From the NCBI GenBank assembly GCA_946406115.1, contig OX291562.1, positions 1,952,001 through 2,016,000 on the forward strand: a stretch of DNA of 64,000 nucleotides, in the 5' to 3' direction. The translations under genes were made by a program, and so were the position numbers. Every line of letters begins with the position of its first letter. Within the stretch, counting starts at the first letter, position 1. Source of the DNA: Apoda limacodes. Lineage: Eukaryota > Arthropoda > Insecta > Lepidoptera > Limacodidae. Under the pieces are notes generated by a model. That model saw only the letters and a program-made list of their open reading frames with translations, searched no databases and was not told where the DNA came from. Below, piece by piece: positions 1 to 12,000 of the stretch.

Positions 1-158
1 GCATTCATTTGCATTGTTTTATTTTTGTTTTTATTTTGCGTTTACTTTCGTCCGTTTTTATTTTTACTTATTTTTCATTTTAATCTTCATATCGCCTCAG
101 GCGGCATTATGTACTGACCAAACAGGGGCCTGAGAAGGAGGCTCTCAAAAGGCACCCC
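1..158 (+). repeat. 3' UTR fragment of a family J LINE
   Basis: T-rich sequence followed by a GGGGCCTGAGAAGGAGGC block. The same arrangement (T-rich stretch, then a GGCCTGAAAAGTAGGCC-like block) follows the ORF2 stop of the better copy at 47643-47850. The fragment stops near 158, where ORF1 zinc-knuckle coding sequence of the next copy begins without a 5' UTR. The left end lies outside the window. Confidence 0.5.
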
Positions 159-1990
159 AACGTGTGCAAACTGCCAAAGAGAACATGCGGCAAATGATAA
201 ATCGTGCCCAACGTATAAGAGGGAGGCGCGTAAGATGGGCGTGAAAAGTGCCCCCCCCCCCCCCCCCCCAGCCTTGAAACCACCACCGCCACGTAAAGAA
301 GCGCTGGTACCCCTGCCGGTATTGGAATTTGAAGTATATGACGCAGGGGTCAACCCTTATGCCCACCGCCAACCCCCGGCCACACAACCCCCGAACAAAC
401 CCACAAAAAAAGGACGAAGAGAGGACGCAAAGGCAGAGCATATTGTGCTGTTGGGCGAAACCAAATTTCGGCCGGAGCAACAATTTCGTTTGCCCAATTA
501 TTTCGTCTATAGGCGGGACGAAATAAACGCCACAAACAACATCGCTTACAGGGACACAGCACTGCTGATTCGTAGAGACCTTGTCCACGAAAGTTTTGTT
601 TCAACCCGAGCGATAGGCATCAAAGTAAGAGCCGGTAACTCAAGGTTTACGCTTCCTACAAACCACCTAAGGTTTTCATTTCCGGCGATATAAAAAATAT
701 TATGTCCGACGACACTCCCATAATCATACTCGGCGACTTTAACGCCTAACACCGACATTGGGAATCAAGAATTTCTTCCAAAGACGGTAGAGCTTTGAAA
801 ATTGATGCCGAGGCGCACAATAACGTTGTAATTGGTCCCGGCTCCCCCACTCACTATCCCACTCAGGACTTATTACAACCGGACGTACTAGACATAGCAC
901 TAGCCCGTAACATTAATTGGCCTATTTCTTTAGAAACCCTCCATGACATTGATACGCAACACCTTTCAATTTTGCCGGCCCTCGGAGTCTCTGTTAGGGA
1001 TAAACCTTTGCCACAAATGAAAAACTTCACGGACTGGACAAAATACCAAGAACTACTGAATTTATTTAAAACTCCCATCCGGTGGACTGTCTACCCCACA
1101 GGAAGTGGAAACAGACACACAGTCACTCACTTCAGCTATCTCCTCCGCACTTGCTCAGTGCACCACGTCTGACTCTCACAGTCTCGGGGAAAAGTTTACT
1201 ACCGGCACATCTCCGTAGTAAACTTAGCCATCTTAACCGGCCAAGAGAGACTATTACCTAAGGAGCTTTTATTCCGCAGGCAGGTAATTGAGTGGCAGAT
1301 TAGTGTGAAATACCTCGGCTGCGCTATCGACCGCAATGCGCAGATTATAGGCGCAAGAAATAAAATGGTTGAGCATGTCGCCATTATTTTCATCTGACTT
1401 GCCGCTTAAAACCAAAATCCGGCTATACAAGCTTTACGTTAGGTCCCGTTTGCCGTACGCCGCGCCGGCTTGGTACGCTTTGCTATCCGCCACTAAAAAG
1501 TGAAAACTTCAAGTAGTGCAAAACAAATCGCTGAGGACACTAGCAGACGCTCTGCGCTACGTCCGCAACGATACAATTGCTAGGGACACAAAGGCAGAGC
1601 CGATAGGTGACTTTATCGCCAGACTGGCCGCCCGGCTGTTTCACATGGCAGCTTCACTTGCGGGGCATAGCCCCTATACATGCCCGTCCACCCGAAGGCC
1701 GGCCTCTTCCAAGGTAGCTCATTCCCCCGAAATACTAAGCATTTATTTTATTCAATCGCCTTTTAGTTTTTCATTTTTTTGGTTTTTATTTTTTCTTTAT
1801 TTCTTCTTACACCACTTTTAAAAAGTTGCCATTATGTTGGCAGGGGGCCTGAAAAGTAGGCCCTCTCTAAAAAATTACCGAGGGTGTGTTAACCCTCGAG
1901 ACTCGCCCGGGTCATGGGGTGAAGTCCAGTCTTTACCCCGACGGCCGTACCACTTTTGCCCTTCAGAGGTGAAGAAGATGTCCAACATAT
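159..1990 (+). pseudogene. Degenerate Jockey-like LINE, family J copy 1
   Basis: A broken copy of the LINE at 42620-47959. In order it holds the end of ORF1 (last CCHC knuckle, then a proline-rich tail from 235 read across a long C tract), a deletion into the ORF2 endonuclease (LLGETKF near 450, the block containing YFVYRRDEINATNNIAYR near 505-550, a decayed GDFNA region near 735, DVLDIALARN near 880-910), and a second deletion at about 1195 that jumps to the RT C-terminal region (LTGQ-like, then the RSRLTYAAPAWYALLS region near 1440-1490). The 3' UTR follows from about 1740 and ends near 1985 in GAAGATGTCCAAC. Stops and shifts break every frame, for example TGA at 1501. It cannot code for an active element; it records how this family decays. 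Confidence 0.85.
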
Positions 1991-2024
1991 GGTGGCTCCA
2001 CAGTTTTTAAAATTTCATTCAAGG

Positions 2025-2190
2025 GCGTGATAAGTAGGTTCCCTCCTATTTTTACGGGGGGTGTTTTCATCCCTGAGCTTCTGCCTGGGTCATGGAGGAA
2101 GGTAAATAAGGTAAAAATCCCAGACACCCGCAGGGTGATAGAGAAGATACCCCACGTTGCCCCACAGATTTTATATCTGGTTTGTCAAAA
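2025..2190 (+). repeat. Second family J-type 3' tail
   Basis: Sequence parallel to the 3' UTR at 1825-1985: a GGGCGTGATAAGTAGG block, the GGGTCATGG motif near 2090, a CCCGCAGGGTGATAGAG segment and the end GAAGATACCCCACG. It follows the first tail after about 40 bp. No ORF2 precedes it, so it is a severely 5'-truncated insertion of a related subfamily. Confidence 0.6.
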
Positions 2191-2204
2191 AACCTCTTTG
2201 ACCG

Positions 2205-2500
2205 TGCTGACAACAGCAGGGGCATAGCCCCATTACACGCCCGTCTGTCTGAAGGACAGGACAGCCTTACTCCCTACTTACCAACTCACCTGTTTCCTTT
2301 CTTTCATTTCGCTTTTATTTAATTTCGTTTTAACTCTCTTTTTATTTTATTTCGCTTTTATTTTATTTTCATGTCGCCTTATTATCGCTCAGTGGATAAA
2401 ATGTATAGACCTCACAGGGGCCTGATAAGAAGGTAAACCTTTTAATTTACCGGGGGTATTACCCCTGACCTTTTGCCCAGGTCATGGTGGGAAGTAAAAC
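2205..2500 (+). repeat. Third stacked LINE 3' tail
   Basis: Begins with the GGGGCATAGCCCC segment and a CACGCCCGTCTGTCTGAAGG stretch that matches the last ORF2 codons of family J (compare 47570-47600). A T-rich 3' UTR with an ACAGGGGCCTGATAAGAAGG block and the GGTCATGGTGGGA motif follows. It is another truncated member stacked behind the two tails before it. Confidence 0.55.
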
Positions 2501-2886
2501 ATGCGGCAACTAATGAAGAGCCTGAGCCACCGCTGGTAATACCATCGTCGTCTCTGCCGCGCTCCACCGTTTTGGCTGACTCGTCAGAAGTGGCCACCCC
2601 GGTCAAAACCCCGTCGCGATTCCGTTTCGTAGAATCGTCAATAGTTCGCGCATCCGAGATTCGGACTCCCGGGTCCGAAATAGTTGTTAACGCCGCCATC
2701 GACAGCCAGGCCAACGACTACTTAACCGTTCCTCAGAAAAAAAGTCGCCCGGTCCCGGCTCCCGAAAGCCCAACCGCTGCGAAGCCCCCACGCAAGCGCG
2801 CCGCCCTTTATCGCGCCCCCCGTCCTGCGAGCGTGATGGGGATGGGGAAACCATATCACATCAGTCATGTCTTAAAGGAAGGTTAA
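2473..2886 (+). pseudogene. Possible LINE ORF1 N-terminal fragment
   Basis: An open frame of 137 codons with low-complexity, serine/proline-rich composition and a segment NDYLTVPQKKSRPVP followed by a basic PPRKRA patch. This resembles the disordered N-terminal part of LINE ORF1 (Gag-like) proteins, but no zinc knuckle or other diagnostic domain is present. The first codons lie in the LINE tail described for 2205-2500, so the apparent start is not meaningful. Coding sequence probably runs from about 2510 to 2886. The assignment is weak. Confidence 0.3.
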
Positions 2887-3145
2887 CTTCCTGAAAGGCT
2901 CAAATATGGGCGAACTTGGAACTAAAATTCAAGTTTAAACCTCAAATCACGATCGCGGTCTTACCAAGTTGCTACGAGAAAATAATTACCCGTATTATAC
3001 GTACGCACTAAAGGCAGTGCGTTAATTACGAGTCGTAATTCGAGGGCTTCCTCATGAAATACCGGTGGCCGAAATAAAAGCCGACCTTGATTTGACTCGA
3101 TGAGAATAGACAACCCCGCGTAGTCTGTAATTAATTTTTTTTTTA

Positions 3146-5010
3146 GGTCTAAATATTAATATTTTGGCGTGGTTTTTGAGTCAAAAGAGCGTGTTTGCTA
3201 TAAAATTCCCTCACTGATCTAAGCTGCGACGCTAAATTAGGAAATATCACTCGCACACTCTTGACGAGGATAAAGAACTCCGCATTTATGTAGTTGTTCA
3301 CAATTTCTGTAAATATTTTTTTTAAGAATTTGTATTTTAGGATGACCTAAGTCACCGGTATTACACAGCCGATTCGAGTTGTGATCCTACGACCGAATTG
3401 TCCACATTCTAGGACAAGTGCAGACGGGCTTAGAATGTCCCTTCTATCCCAACCTCTGATCCACGTCTTCACTACTCAGGCAACAATTTAGACCGGTGGT
3501 AAATTATGCTAATTTGTTTTAAAATTATCATGAATCTGTATCTTCAAACATTTTTTAGTGTCCGTGCTGTGCAGTAAACGAACTTCCGCAAATTGTTGAT
3601 CCTCCCCTTAACAGAAGTCTTACCTGTATTGTAATTCTCCTTTCAGTCTCTTATATTTTGGCGTAGTTTTTGAGTCAACAGAGCGTCTTTGCTATAAAAT
3701 TCCTTCACTGATCTAAGCTGCGACGCTAAATTAGGAAATAATACTCGCACTCTCTTGACGAGGATAAAGAACTCCGCATTCATGTGTTTTTCATAATTTC
3801 TGCCACTATAGTTTTTGAAGAATTTGTATTTTAGGATGACCTAAGTCACCGGTATTACACAGCCGATTTGAGTTGTGATCCTACCACCGAATTGTCCACA
3901 ATCTAGGACAAGTGCAGACGGGCTTAGAATGTCCCTTCTATCCCAACCTCTTCACTACTCAGGCAACAATTTAGACCGGTGGTAAATTATGCTAATTTGT
4001 TTTAAAATTATCATGAATCTGTATCTTCAAACATTTTTCGTGTGTCCGCGCTGTGAAAGAACTCCCGCAAGTTGGTGATAACCCCCTTAACAGAAGTCTT
4101 ACCTGTATTGTAAGTCTCCGTTCAGTCTCTAAATACTAATATTTTGGCGTAGTTTTTGAGTCAACAGAGCGTCTCTGCTATAATATTCCCTTAATGATCT
4201 AAGCTGCGACGCTAAATTAGGAAATATCACTCGCACACTCTTGACGAGGATAAAGAACTCCGCATTCATGTGTTTTTCATAATTTCTGTAAATATTTTTT
4301 TGAAGAACTTGTATTTTAGGATAACCTAAGTCACCGGTATTACACAGCCGATTCGAGTTGTGATACTACCACCGAATTGTCCACATTCTAGGACAAGTGC
4401 AGACGGGCTTAGAATGTCCCTTCTATCCCAAACTCTGATCCACGTCTTCACTACTCAGGCAACAATTTAGACCGGTGGTAAATTATGCTACTTTGTTTTA
4501 ATATTATCATAAATCTGTATCTTCAAACATTTTTCGTGTGTCCGCGCTGTGAACGAACTCCCGCAAGTTGTTGATCCTCCCCTTAACAGAAATCTTACCT
4601 GTATTGTAATTCTGCTTTCAGTCTCTTATATTTTGGCGTCGTTTTTGAGTCAACAGAGCGTCTTTGCTATAAAATTCCTTCACTGATCTAAGCTGCGACG
4701 CTAAATTAGGAAATAATACTCGCACTCTCTTGACGAGGATAAAGAACTCCGCATTCATGTGTTTTTCATAATTTCTGTAAATATTTTTTTGAAGAACTTG
4801 TATTTTAGGATGACCTAAGTCACCGGTATTACACAGCCGATTCGAGTTGCGGTCCTGCCACCAAATTGTCCACATTCTGGGACAAGTGCAGACGGGCTTA
4901 GAATGTCCCTTCTATCCCAACCTCTGATCCACCTCTTCACTTCTTCAGGCAACAATTTAGACCGGTGGTAAATTATGCTACTTTGTTTTAATATTATCAT
5001 GAATCTGCTA
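3146..5010. repeat. Satellite-like tandem array, about 490-bp monomer
   Basis: Four head-to-tail units. The ATTTTGGCGT landmark recurs at 3161, 3655, 4141 and 4630, giving periods of 494, 486 and 489 bp. The last unit is cut at about 5008. Other landmarks in every unit are GACGCTAAATTAGGAAATA, CACCGGTATTACACAGCCG and GACAAGTGCAGACGGGC. Units differ by point changes and small indels, for example a missing CTGATCCACGT in unit 2. Open frames on the minus strand within it are short and not shared in length between units, so no protein is inferred. Confidence 0.9.
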
Positions 5011-5030
5011 ATACCACGTGTGTTACAGAA

Positions 5031-5991
5031 GGACAACAACGGTGATGTTGCGCTGTCGATAGTCACAAGAAAAATGAATTATTAGAAAAAAAACGCAATT
5101 AATTTCACTGAACTTTAATGATTAAATCTATAACTTGCAAGTTCCTTTAACTGACACTGCTTCTGTGGAGCCTCGTCTCGTGGGTGTCTTCTCTATCACC
5201 CTGTGGGTGTTGAGGTGCGGGTGTCGGGGTAGGGGTCTTCGACTTCTGTGGAGCCACCACCGAAAACGTGACTGAGTTTTTTTAAGCAAAACCTTAAAGA
5301 CAACTAAAAGTGATTTTTGTGTATCACACATACATTTCTTAAATTGATTAAATATTACTATACACCGTTGACATGGTTATAAAATAAAAAACGTGTTGAA
5401 TTTTGGAAAACAGATTTTGAAGCGACATATTTTCGTAAAATGAGTAGCCAATCAGAGTGAAGGTGAAAATGGAAGGAATAATAACACCACTAAAATAGTG
5501 GCTCGGAACAATAAATAAATAAAAAGTAAGAGATAAAAACCCGGAAACAACCGGTTTGAACTGGTAATTAAAATTTTAGTTTGAAAACAACGTTTTTTGA
5601 TTGGTCTAAAATCTGAAAATTCGTTGAAGAAGCGATTGTATAAAAGGAGACGCAATTGACCATACTGTATGCAGTGAAAGTTCGACAGTTCCATATAAAA
5701 ATCCAGCTGAAGAAAGAAGCAACATTTCTATATATCAAGAAAATTTGTGTAAAATCTTAGAAATTAGGTATAATCAGTGAAATCACAATTTTTAAAAAGT
5801 GTCTGTAATCTATAAATTTAAATTGAAAAAATATGTTTTAAAGCTTTGTCGAAGACATATGTAAATGTATTTAATTGATGGATAAGCTATTGCGAGCAGA
5901 ATATTTTCATGTTTGGTTTTAATTTACGTCGTTACTTTTCGGAGCCATATCTTTCAATTCGTTAAAGTCTACTAAGCTCTATTCGCGAAAA
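5031..5991 (+). mobile_element. Solo LTR of a BEL/Pao element
   Basis: Starts TGTTACAGAAGGACAAC and is collinear with the sense strand of the BEL-2 LTR (start at 48098 on the minus strand, TGTTACGGACGGACAGC). Shared landmarks are the ACTGCTTCTGTGGAGC block, paired CCAAT-type motifs, the TATA box TATAAAAGGAGACGCAAT near 5640, the TATGCAGTGAAAGTTC initiator region and the GATAAGCT..TTGC..GCAGAAT block near 5880. No coding sequence follows, so this is a solo LTR left by LTR-LTR recombination. Its edges carry ACGTG (5026-5030) and GCGTG (5993-5997), a possible imperfect target duplication. It is clearly diverged from BEL-2 and therefore older or from another subfamily. Confidence 0.75.
5160..5255 (-). 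mobile_element. 70-bp LINE family J 3' end inserted in the solo LTR
   Basis: A 13-bp direct repeat CTTCTGTGGAGCC (5160-5172 and 5243-5255) brackets 70 bp (5173-5242). On the minus strand the insert reads ACCCCTACCCCGACACCC, then a GGGTGATAGAGAAGAC segment, the typical family J 3' end (compare 2120-2150 and 47905-47955). It is an extremely 5'-truncated LINE insertion with its target duplication intact. Confidence 0.75.
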
Positions 5992-6825
5992 CGCGTGTAC
6001 ATACGAGGCAGTGGTAGCAGAGAAGAATGGCTCCACCAATCCTTCCGTGGACGTGACGTAGATGCGACTAAGATGACATTCTAAGTACTCAGAAGCATTT
6101 TTTGATAAATACAGAAAACCATGGCCCCTAGACTCGTCGTTACCTGGACCAGACCAGTCCTGTCTGGTAGCAGTCACGGTCACGGTGGGACAGAGTGTCC
6201 TTAGTCTCCTATAGAGATTCGTTTACAATTAAAATGGACAGGACTGGCAACATACAACGCACTGCGTGGGTTGTTTCCGACACCAAAATCGACACTTAAG
6301 TGTCTGCTATAAGATCAATCCGCGATCTTGGGTGCCACATAATCTATACGTTTACTGGTGACCAAACCGCCGCACTGATAACTTTGTTTGTTTTATATCC
6401 ATCATTCATTGCCAGTGCGGTGCGATCCATGGTAGGAGATCCGAAGGCGCAAACCATCCTGACTGCGGCGGGGCACTATATGGGACAGAACCGTGCGTAC
6501 CGTCTCAAAAACCTGTAACTCTGTTGTTAATTCAAGTAAAGAGTCGAAATTTAACAAAAGTAGTATCTCTAATGTATAGATAATCAAATGATAGTACTTT
6601 TATTGTTTATTTATATATGTATAATACAAAAAATTAAATCCAAAAATAAAATGTTATTGTTCCATACAAAAACAGAGTTAACTTAGTTTATCGCATTACA
6701 TTTGAAGAGTTTTATTACATTAAACGATTATAGAGATAAGCACAAATGACAATTATTTAACTTTTTACTAGAAAGGCTAAAAGTTAGAAAATTTTAAAAA
6801 CGATTAACAATTACTTCTTATTAAA
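5992..6825. other. No gene recognised
   Basis: Mixed sequence without a convincing reading frame. Positions 6459-6512 match, in inverted orientation, 10263-10312 (GGGACAGAACCGTGCGTAC core), so this stretch holds one copy of a dispersed repeat. The short minus-strand frame at 5962-6183 has no recognisable motif. Confidence 0.4.
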
Positions 6826-6829
6826 TATC

Positions 6830-7310
6830 TTGCAGGTTTTTGCTTCTTCAACAGTTCGTACAACACGCGAACGGTGTATTGGACTATTATCTTGCACAAA
6901 CGTTATTAACGACAATTCTTTCTCTGGATACACACTTCGAACGTTGGGTAACATGGTCTATTGCAGCACTTCCACATAATTAGCACTATTTGTTCGACTG
7001 GGTAGTTTATTTAAATCTCCCGGGTCGGCCGCGCTTATGATACACCCCCACAAGTTCACTGCTACAGGACCGGACTCCATATTAGGCACTATGTGAGCAC
7101 TATTATAACGCCTATGAAAAACACGACGAACAGTGTGCTCACTAAACTTGTATAAAATAACCAGCGTAGTGGTTTGTCGGCACGAATCTATTTTCCTCAT
7201 ACTCCCTCACCATGGCTTCACGTTGCGGGGTGTCCATGAGCCGTGGCCGATCCGTTCTGCGACGGCGGAGCAAAGACCCTTCTTAGCATCGTCGTAAGAA
7301 CTGCCCTCCG
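6830..7310 (-). pseudogene. Tc1/mariner-like transposase relic
   Basis: Tc1-type transposases cut and paste DNA with a DDE/D catalytic triad. The minus-strand frame 6958-7200 includes SGPVAVNLWGCI followed by PGDL and YVEVL, matching the region before the second catalytic aspartate. After a frameshift at about 6958, positions 6840-6957 encode LITFVQDNSPIHRSRVVR, whose QDN..IH is the second catalytic block. Upstream, 7205-7240 can be read as REAMVREYEENRF, possibly an N-terminal helix-turn-helix remnant joined after an internal deletion. The terminal E/D block and inverted repeats were not found. This is a dead, internally deleted copy. Confidence 0.7.
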
Positions 7311-7735
7311 CTGTAACAAATTTCAGAAATATTTAGTGATTATATAAATCAATACAAAATATAATAAGATAGAAAGACATTAAATAAACAACTTAAACCG
7401 GACTCGGAATCTTTTTGCAATTCGGGTAAACAAAAATGACCTTGTCGCGCGTCTTTACCTTTTTTAGTCTATGCAACATATACATAAATACGTATAATGT
7501 TTCTCATCGTAAATTTGGGATTTTGTCAATTTTAGGTTTAATCAGTGTCGTGATTTGAAAACCAGTTAAAGAATGTGACAATAAAGGTAATCATGTATTT
7601 TAATGATTTATGATTAAATTACCAGAAAAATTGAACATTAAGTAAAGTTAGGTTATGTTTACAAGATTTGCAAAAAGTTTCTGAGTCTGATTCTGAAAAG
7701 AAAATTTTGAAGAGAAAATAACCAAAAAAAATTGT
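7311..7735. other. AT-rich stretch, no gene recognised
   Basis: AT-rich DNA between the Tc1 relic and a LINE relic. I see no reading frame, tandem repeat or tRNA-like element here. Confidence 0.4.
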
Positions 7736-7739
7736 GACA

Positions 7740-8450
7740 TTGTTAATTGGCTTGTAAAGAATAATTTAAAAATTAATGTTGACAAAACTAAAATGATACA
7801 ATTTGCCACCTATATATCTAAAAAATGGAATTTAGTTCTAAAATATGAGGATGAAATAGTAAAGGAGGTTGAGAAAGTTTCCTTTCTAGGATTCATCATA
7901 TTTGCATTGAATAGACCATTTCATATTTGCATTAAGACGAGTTAGGCAAACCATATCAATAGATGCAGCAAAAATAGCTTATCACGGTTAAGTTGTATCA
8001 GTACTTACATACGGCCTTTTATTATGGGGCAACTCTGTCGACATTATTAGAGCATTTAGGGCTCAGAAAAATGTATTCGAGCTCTATGTAATGCATGGCG
8101 CATGGACAGCTGCAAACCATTATTAAAAAAACTTAATTTATGGCCAATGCCTTGCATGTATATTAAGGACATATGTTTATTTGTCAGACAGCATTCAGAA
8201 AATTTTGCAAAACACTGTGTCGTCATACATAGGCCATCACAAGATAAATTTAAATTATTTATACCAAGATCCAATTTGGATAAATATGGGAAAAACGTAT
8301 ACTCTATGGCAATAAAAATATATAAAAAATTGTCTATTAAAATTAAAGACCTTCCGTACAATTTATTTAAAATAAGATTAACAAGATGGTTGCATGAACA
8401 ATGTTTTTACAGTATTGCAGAATATTTTAATTTTAAACCATAACATGAAA
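7740..8450 (+). pseudogene. LINE reverse transcriptase C-terminal relic
   Basis: Positions 7750-7895 encode WLVKNNLKINVDKTKMIQF and then VSFLGF, the conserved thumb/connection region of Jockey/CR1-type LINE RT. A TYGLLLWGNS stretch near 8005-8040 and the frame 8102-8443 (PCMYIKDICLFVRQH, then IKDLPYNLFKIRLTRWL) complete the usual C-terminal domain. At least two frameshifts separate these pieces. The endonuclease and RT palm are missing, so this is a 5'-truncated insertion. Confidence 0.75.
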
Positions 8451-9004
8451 TAAAATCTAAATTATATTTAATTATAAGTCATTAATGAAATAATTTTTAA
8501 TCACAAATAGGTACGTAATATCTTCTGACAACTTTTATTTTTTGACGTGACAACGTCTTATAAAATGGTTTGCCGGGTGACACTTCAAGAAACTGCGTTA
8601 CGCTCTGCTCACGTTATGCGCTCACAATGAGAGCGAGTGAGAGGCACGCGGCATGGTTAGCCCGCCTAAGAGCGAGAGAGACAGACATAAAAAGTGAAAG
8701 GCACAAGTTGTCACGTTACAATGTTAATAATATTACGATTAATAGCAATGGTTTTTGTGACAATTCATTCCATAAATTTATTACCTGACATAAATTTTAA
8801 TACATAAAATAGATTTAATTTTCACGCAATTTGTAATAAGTTAGGGTGTGAAATGATTTTCATACTAAAATCTTGTTAACTTAACTTTTCTTTGCTATCT
8901 AAGTATTAATATTTGCACGCCTTTTGAGATAGAATAAGAGATATATATAAATATTGTAAAAATAACATGTTGTACCTTATTCGAGCAAATAAATGTTCAT
9001 TCCT
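8451..9004 (+). repeat. LINE 3' UTR and adjoining dispersed sequence
   Basis: Downstream of the RT relic, 8880-9004 (TGCACGCCTTTTGAGATAGA, then AATAAATGTTCATTCCTTCATTC) looks like a LINE 3' end with a short ATTC-type tail. Positions 8530-8730 contain a near-palindromic GACGTGACAACGTC and GAGAGCGAGTGAGAGGCACGC, which I believe is a dispersed lepidopteran repeat, but that is memory, not demonstrated here. Confidence 0.35.
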
Positions 9005-12000
9005 TCATTCAGGTTTACGTTTATACGGGCTTCTCTAGCAATTTCAGACAGTTGTTTGCCTTCAGTTTATACAATTATTCAATTATTTGCATTCCTGTGT
9101 AATATTAGAATATTACAATTAAACAGTCGTCAGGCAATCGCAAAAGACTTAGTGAACGAATGAACGAGCGTCGAATATAAGTCTTTGTATAAACCAATCT
9201 GTTAGCCTACACTATTAAGTTTTTTTTTTTTTTTTTGTTAAGCGTATATACTGTTAGTAAATTTTGAAACGATAATTAATCTTTCGATGGTCGAATGGCG
9301 CATATAGCTGGCTTCAATGACTCCTAAGTTCACTACCACACACACAGTAGTTGAAAATGGGAAAATTTATTTTAAAAAATTAACAATCTTGGTTTGGAGT
9401 TTCGTAACGTTAACAGTATAACAAAGAATGCGTCTACTAGTTCAGGGAAATCATTTTATTATATTTTGAGGTAACGCAGCGCCGTCTAGTGAGATCTTAT
9501 TGAATCAGTCAAGTTTACACGTAATTGCTGTTGGGGTCAGCTAATACCGAGTCGCGAAGCGAAAAATAATAATTAATACTTTATCCCGTTTTCCCACCTA
9601 CCTATGAAAATAGGCAATATTATTTACTTAGTCATAAAATGTCAAAAACAAATTTTGTTTTTTTTTTCCATAACCAATTTTTTACCTTATTTCTAAGGGG
9701 GGCAGATTCGGGTATCATTTTTGCCCCGTCATTTATATGAACTGCTTTATGTGAAGCAAGCAAAATAACGACACAAGTAGACATGTCTAACTGTCAAAAG
9801 TCTATTTAAAGTTTCAAATAAGGCAAAACTATAGATCCTGTAAAAATATGCGATCATTCTCAGTAGATCCATTGTCTAGATCCATGATGGATCTAGTGAG
9901 ATAATTTTTTCTCAGTAGATCTGTTTTCTAATAAACTGGATCTGATGAGAATTTTTATTGCCAATAGATCTCATGTGTGTACCTCTTTAGTTTTCACATG
10001 AATGGTTTATATAAAGTACACAAACTTTTTAAATAAAGTACAACCATTCTAACCGTATATCACACATTACAGATTTGCTTTAAAGTAATGATAACATGTA
10101 AACAAACTTGTGCTCTGTTCTACATAATCGACATTATTTTGAGCGAAAACTTCAAAGCAAGGTTTCATTATAAATCGAAATAATCTACATATTTTACTTT
10201 TTAAAAAATTAGTAAGCCATGTACATTAACTTAATTTTTAAAATCGAACATTTGTTAAACCTATCTTTGAGACAGTACGCACGGTTCTGTCCCATAGTGC
10301 GGCGGGACGGGGGCTCACTATGGTTAACAAAAACAACAAAGTGAGTCACGACCGCCGACGCATTAAGATTTTCTGATCCCTATAAAAAACAAAAATTGTA
10401 ACTAATTATAACCTAAATAAAGATTTGTTGTTAAAGCGAAAAAAAGGTTGTAGGATATATTAAATTAAAATTAATATAAACTAATAATGTAATAACTGTA
10501 ATTGCTTTATAAGCTAGTCAGTCATTGTATTTGAAATATTAGTAACTACTGCAGCATATTGCACCATATATATTGCACCTTTTTGATTTGATTTTTTTTT
10601 ATTTACCTATAAAAACTTTAATTTCCTCTCTATTAAAATAATGCAATGATCAGACATTTGTCTATTGTTTATATAGAACTTAATTATATTATATTCTAAC
10701 ATTTTTCCTAAATCAGATATTGTTCGTTGACTAAAATTAATGTTTTTTCTTGGTAATAAAATCGCTGCGATCAGATTTGTATGTTGGCGACGTTTGGAGT
10801 GATAAAGTTAAACCGCAGCGGTCTGCAACTGATTGAGGCGACAACAATTTTAGATTCAGTTTGTGGTTCAAGGACTTTCTGCAGATGTTAGTGAGACGCT
10901 CAGACTTACTCCGACTTTTCTATATTGAATTAATTTAGTGAGTTTTAACCTCAGAGTTTACGTACGTTCATTGCAATACATTTTGTAGCTGTACGTTGTA
11001 CATTTTTCACTCCAGCGACTGGATGGATACACATTCACATCATAATGTGGTAGGCAGCCTCTTGTCGCCAACCACTTTAGTATTGCATGACAGGACGTGA
11101 GCCTATCGCCAAGAGGACGATATAGGCCAGAAAGCTAATTTCTGTAATTCTAACGTTGTATATGTAAATGTACTAAAATTCATTAGATAATGTCATATAC
11201 ATTAATACGAGATATATGTATATGTTATATACTTCTTAAGTAATTTATACCTAAATGACTCCTTGAAACTTTTAATTTTTTGTATGGAATTTAACGCTGT
11301 TACCGTTTTGTAGTCACATTTTTTGCTACAACTTAGAGTCTATGCACTAGATAACAAGCTATTCTAATTATTTAACCAACTTTCATTACAAGCAAATGCA
11401 AAACACGCTTTAAAAATTTGCACAAGTGTTGAAACAACGGTCACTTCCAGATTTTTTATTGCATTAAATACTATAAATGAAAATCATTCAGTAAGGTAAT
11501 ACACTAGACAAAAGCAAGTTTTATATTGTATATGTTTTTCAATCCTTTACATACTATAGTTTAGCCACAAAATTTGCACAAAAACGGCGTATTTACGCGG
11601 TCTAGCCTATACCCCAGCCTTAAGTAAGACTGCTGATGCAATATATCTGGACTGAGTTCTTCGAAGTTCAAATATTTACGACTCTGCAGAAATACTACTC
11701 GATGAAAAGTTGAAAACCGTATGAAAATTTAAATTTTCAACGCACTGAATTCTGACTTTGAATTACTGTAAGTTAAATATAAAGGCAAGAAGTTTGATTA
11801 GACAGCATAGATAACTTCCAATAGATTCCGTATATTCCAGATATGTTGACTTTTGGTCGTAAGTGAACCGTAGGTTTTGGTTCTTGTAGTTTAAACGTCG
11901 TATAACGGCGCCTTGTATTAGGGATCTAGAGGAAGTTATCTGTTATAAAGGTAGGTACTAAAATCGCTAGCTGAACGAATGACATGATACCTACAATATA

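Noticed and set aside
3146..5010. A CRISPR-like or regulatory array
   Set aside because: Units of 490 bp without spacers of constant repeat-spacer form; an ordinary satellite in a eukaryotic genome.
4618..5066. Minus-strand ORFs in the satellite and its edge
   Set aside because: They differ in length between monomers and have no coding features.
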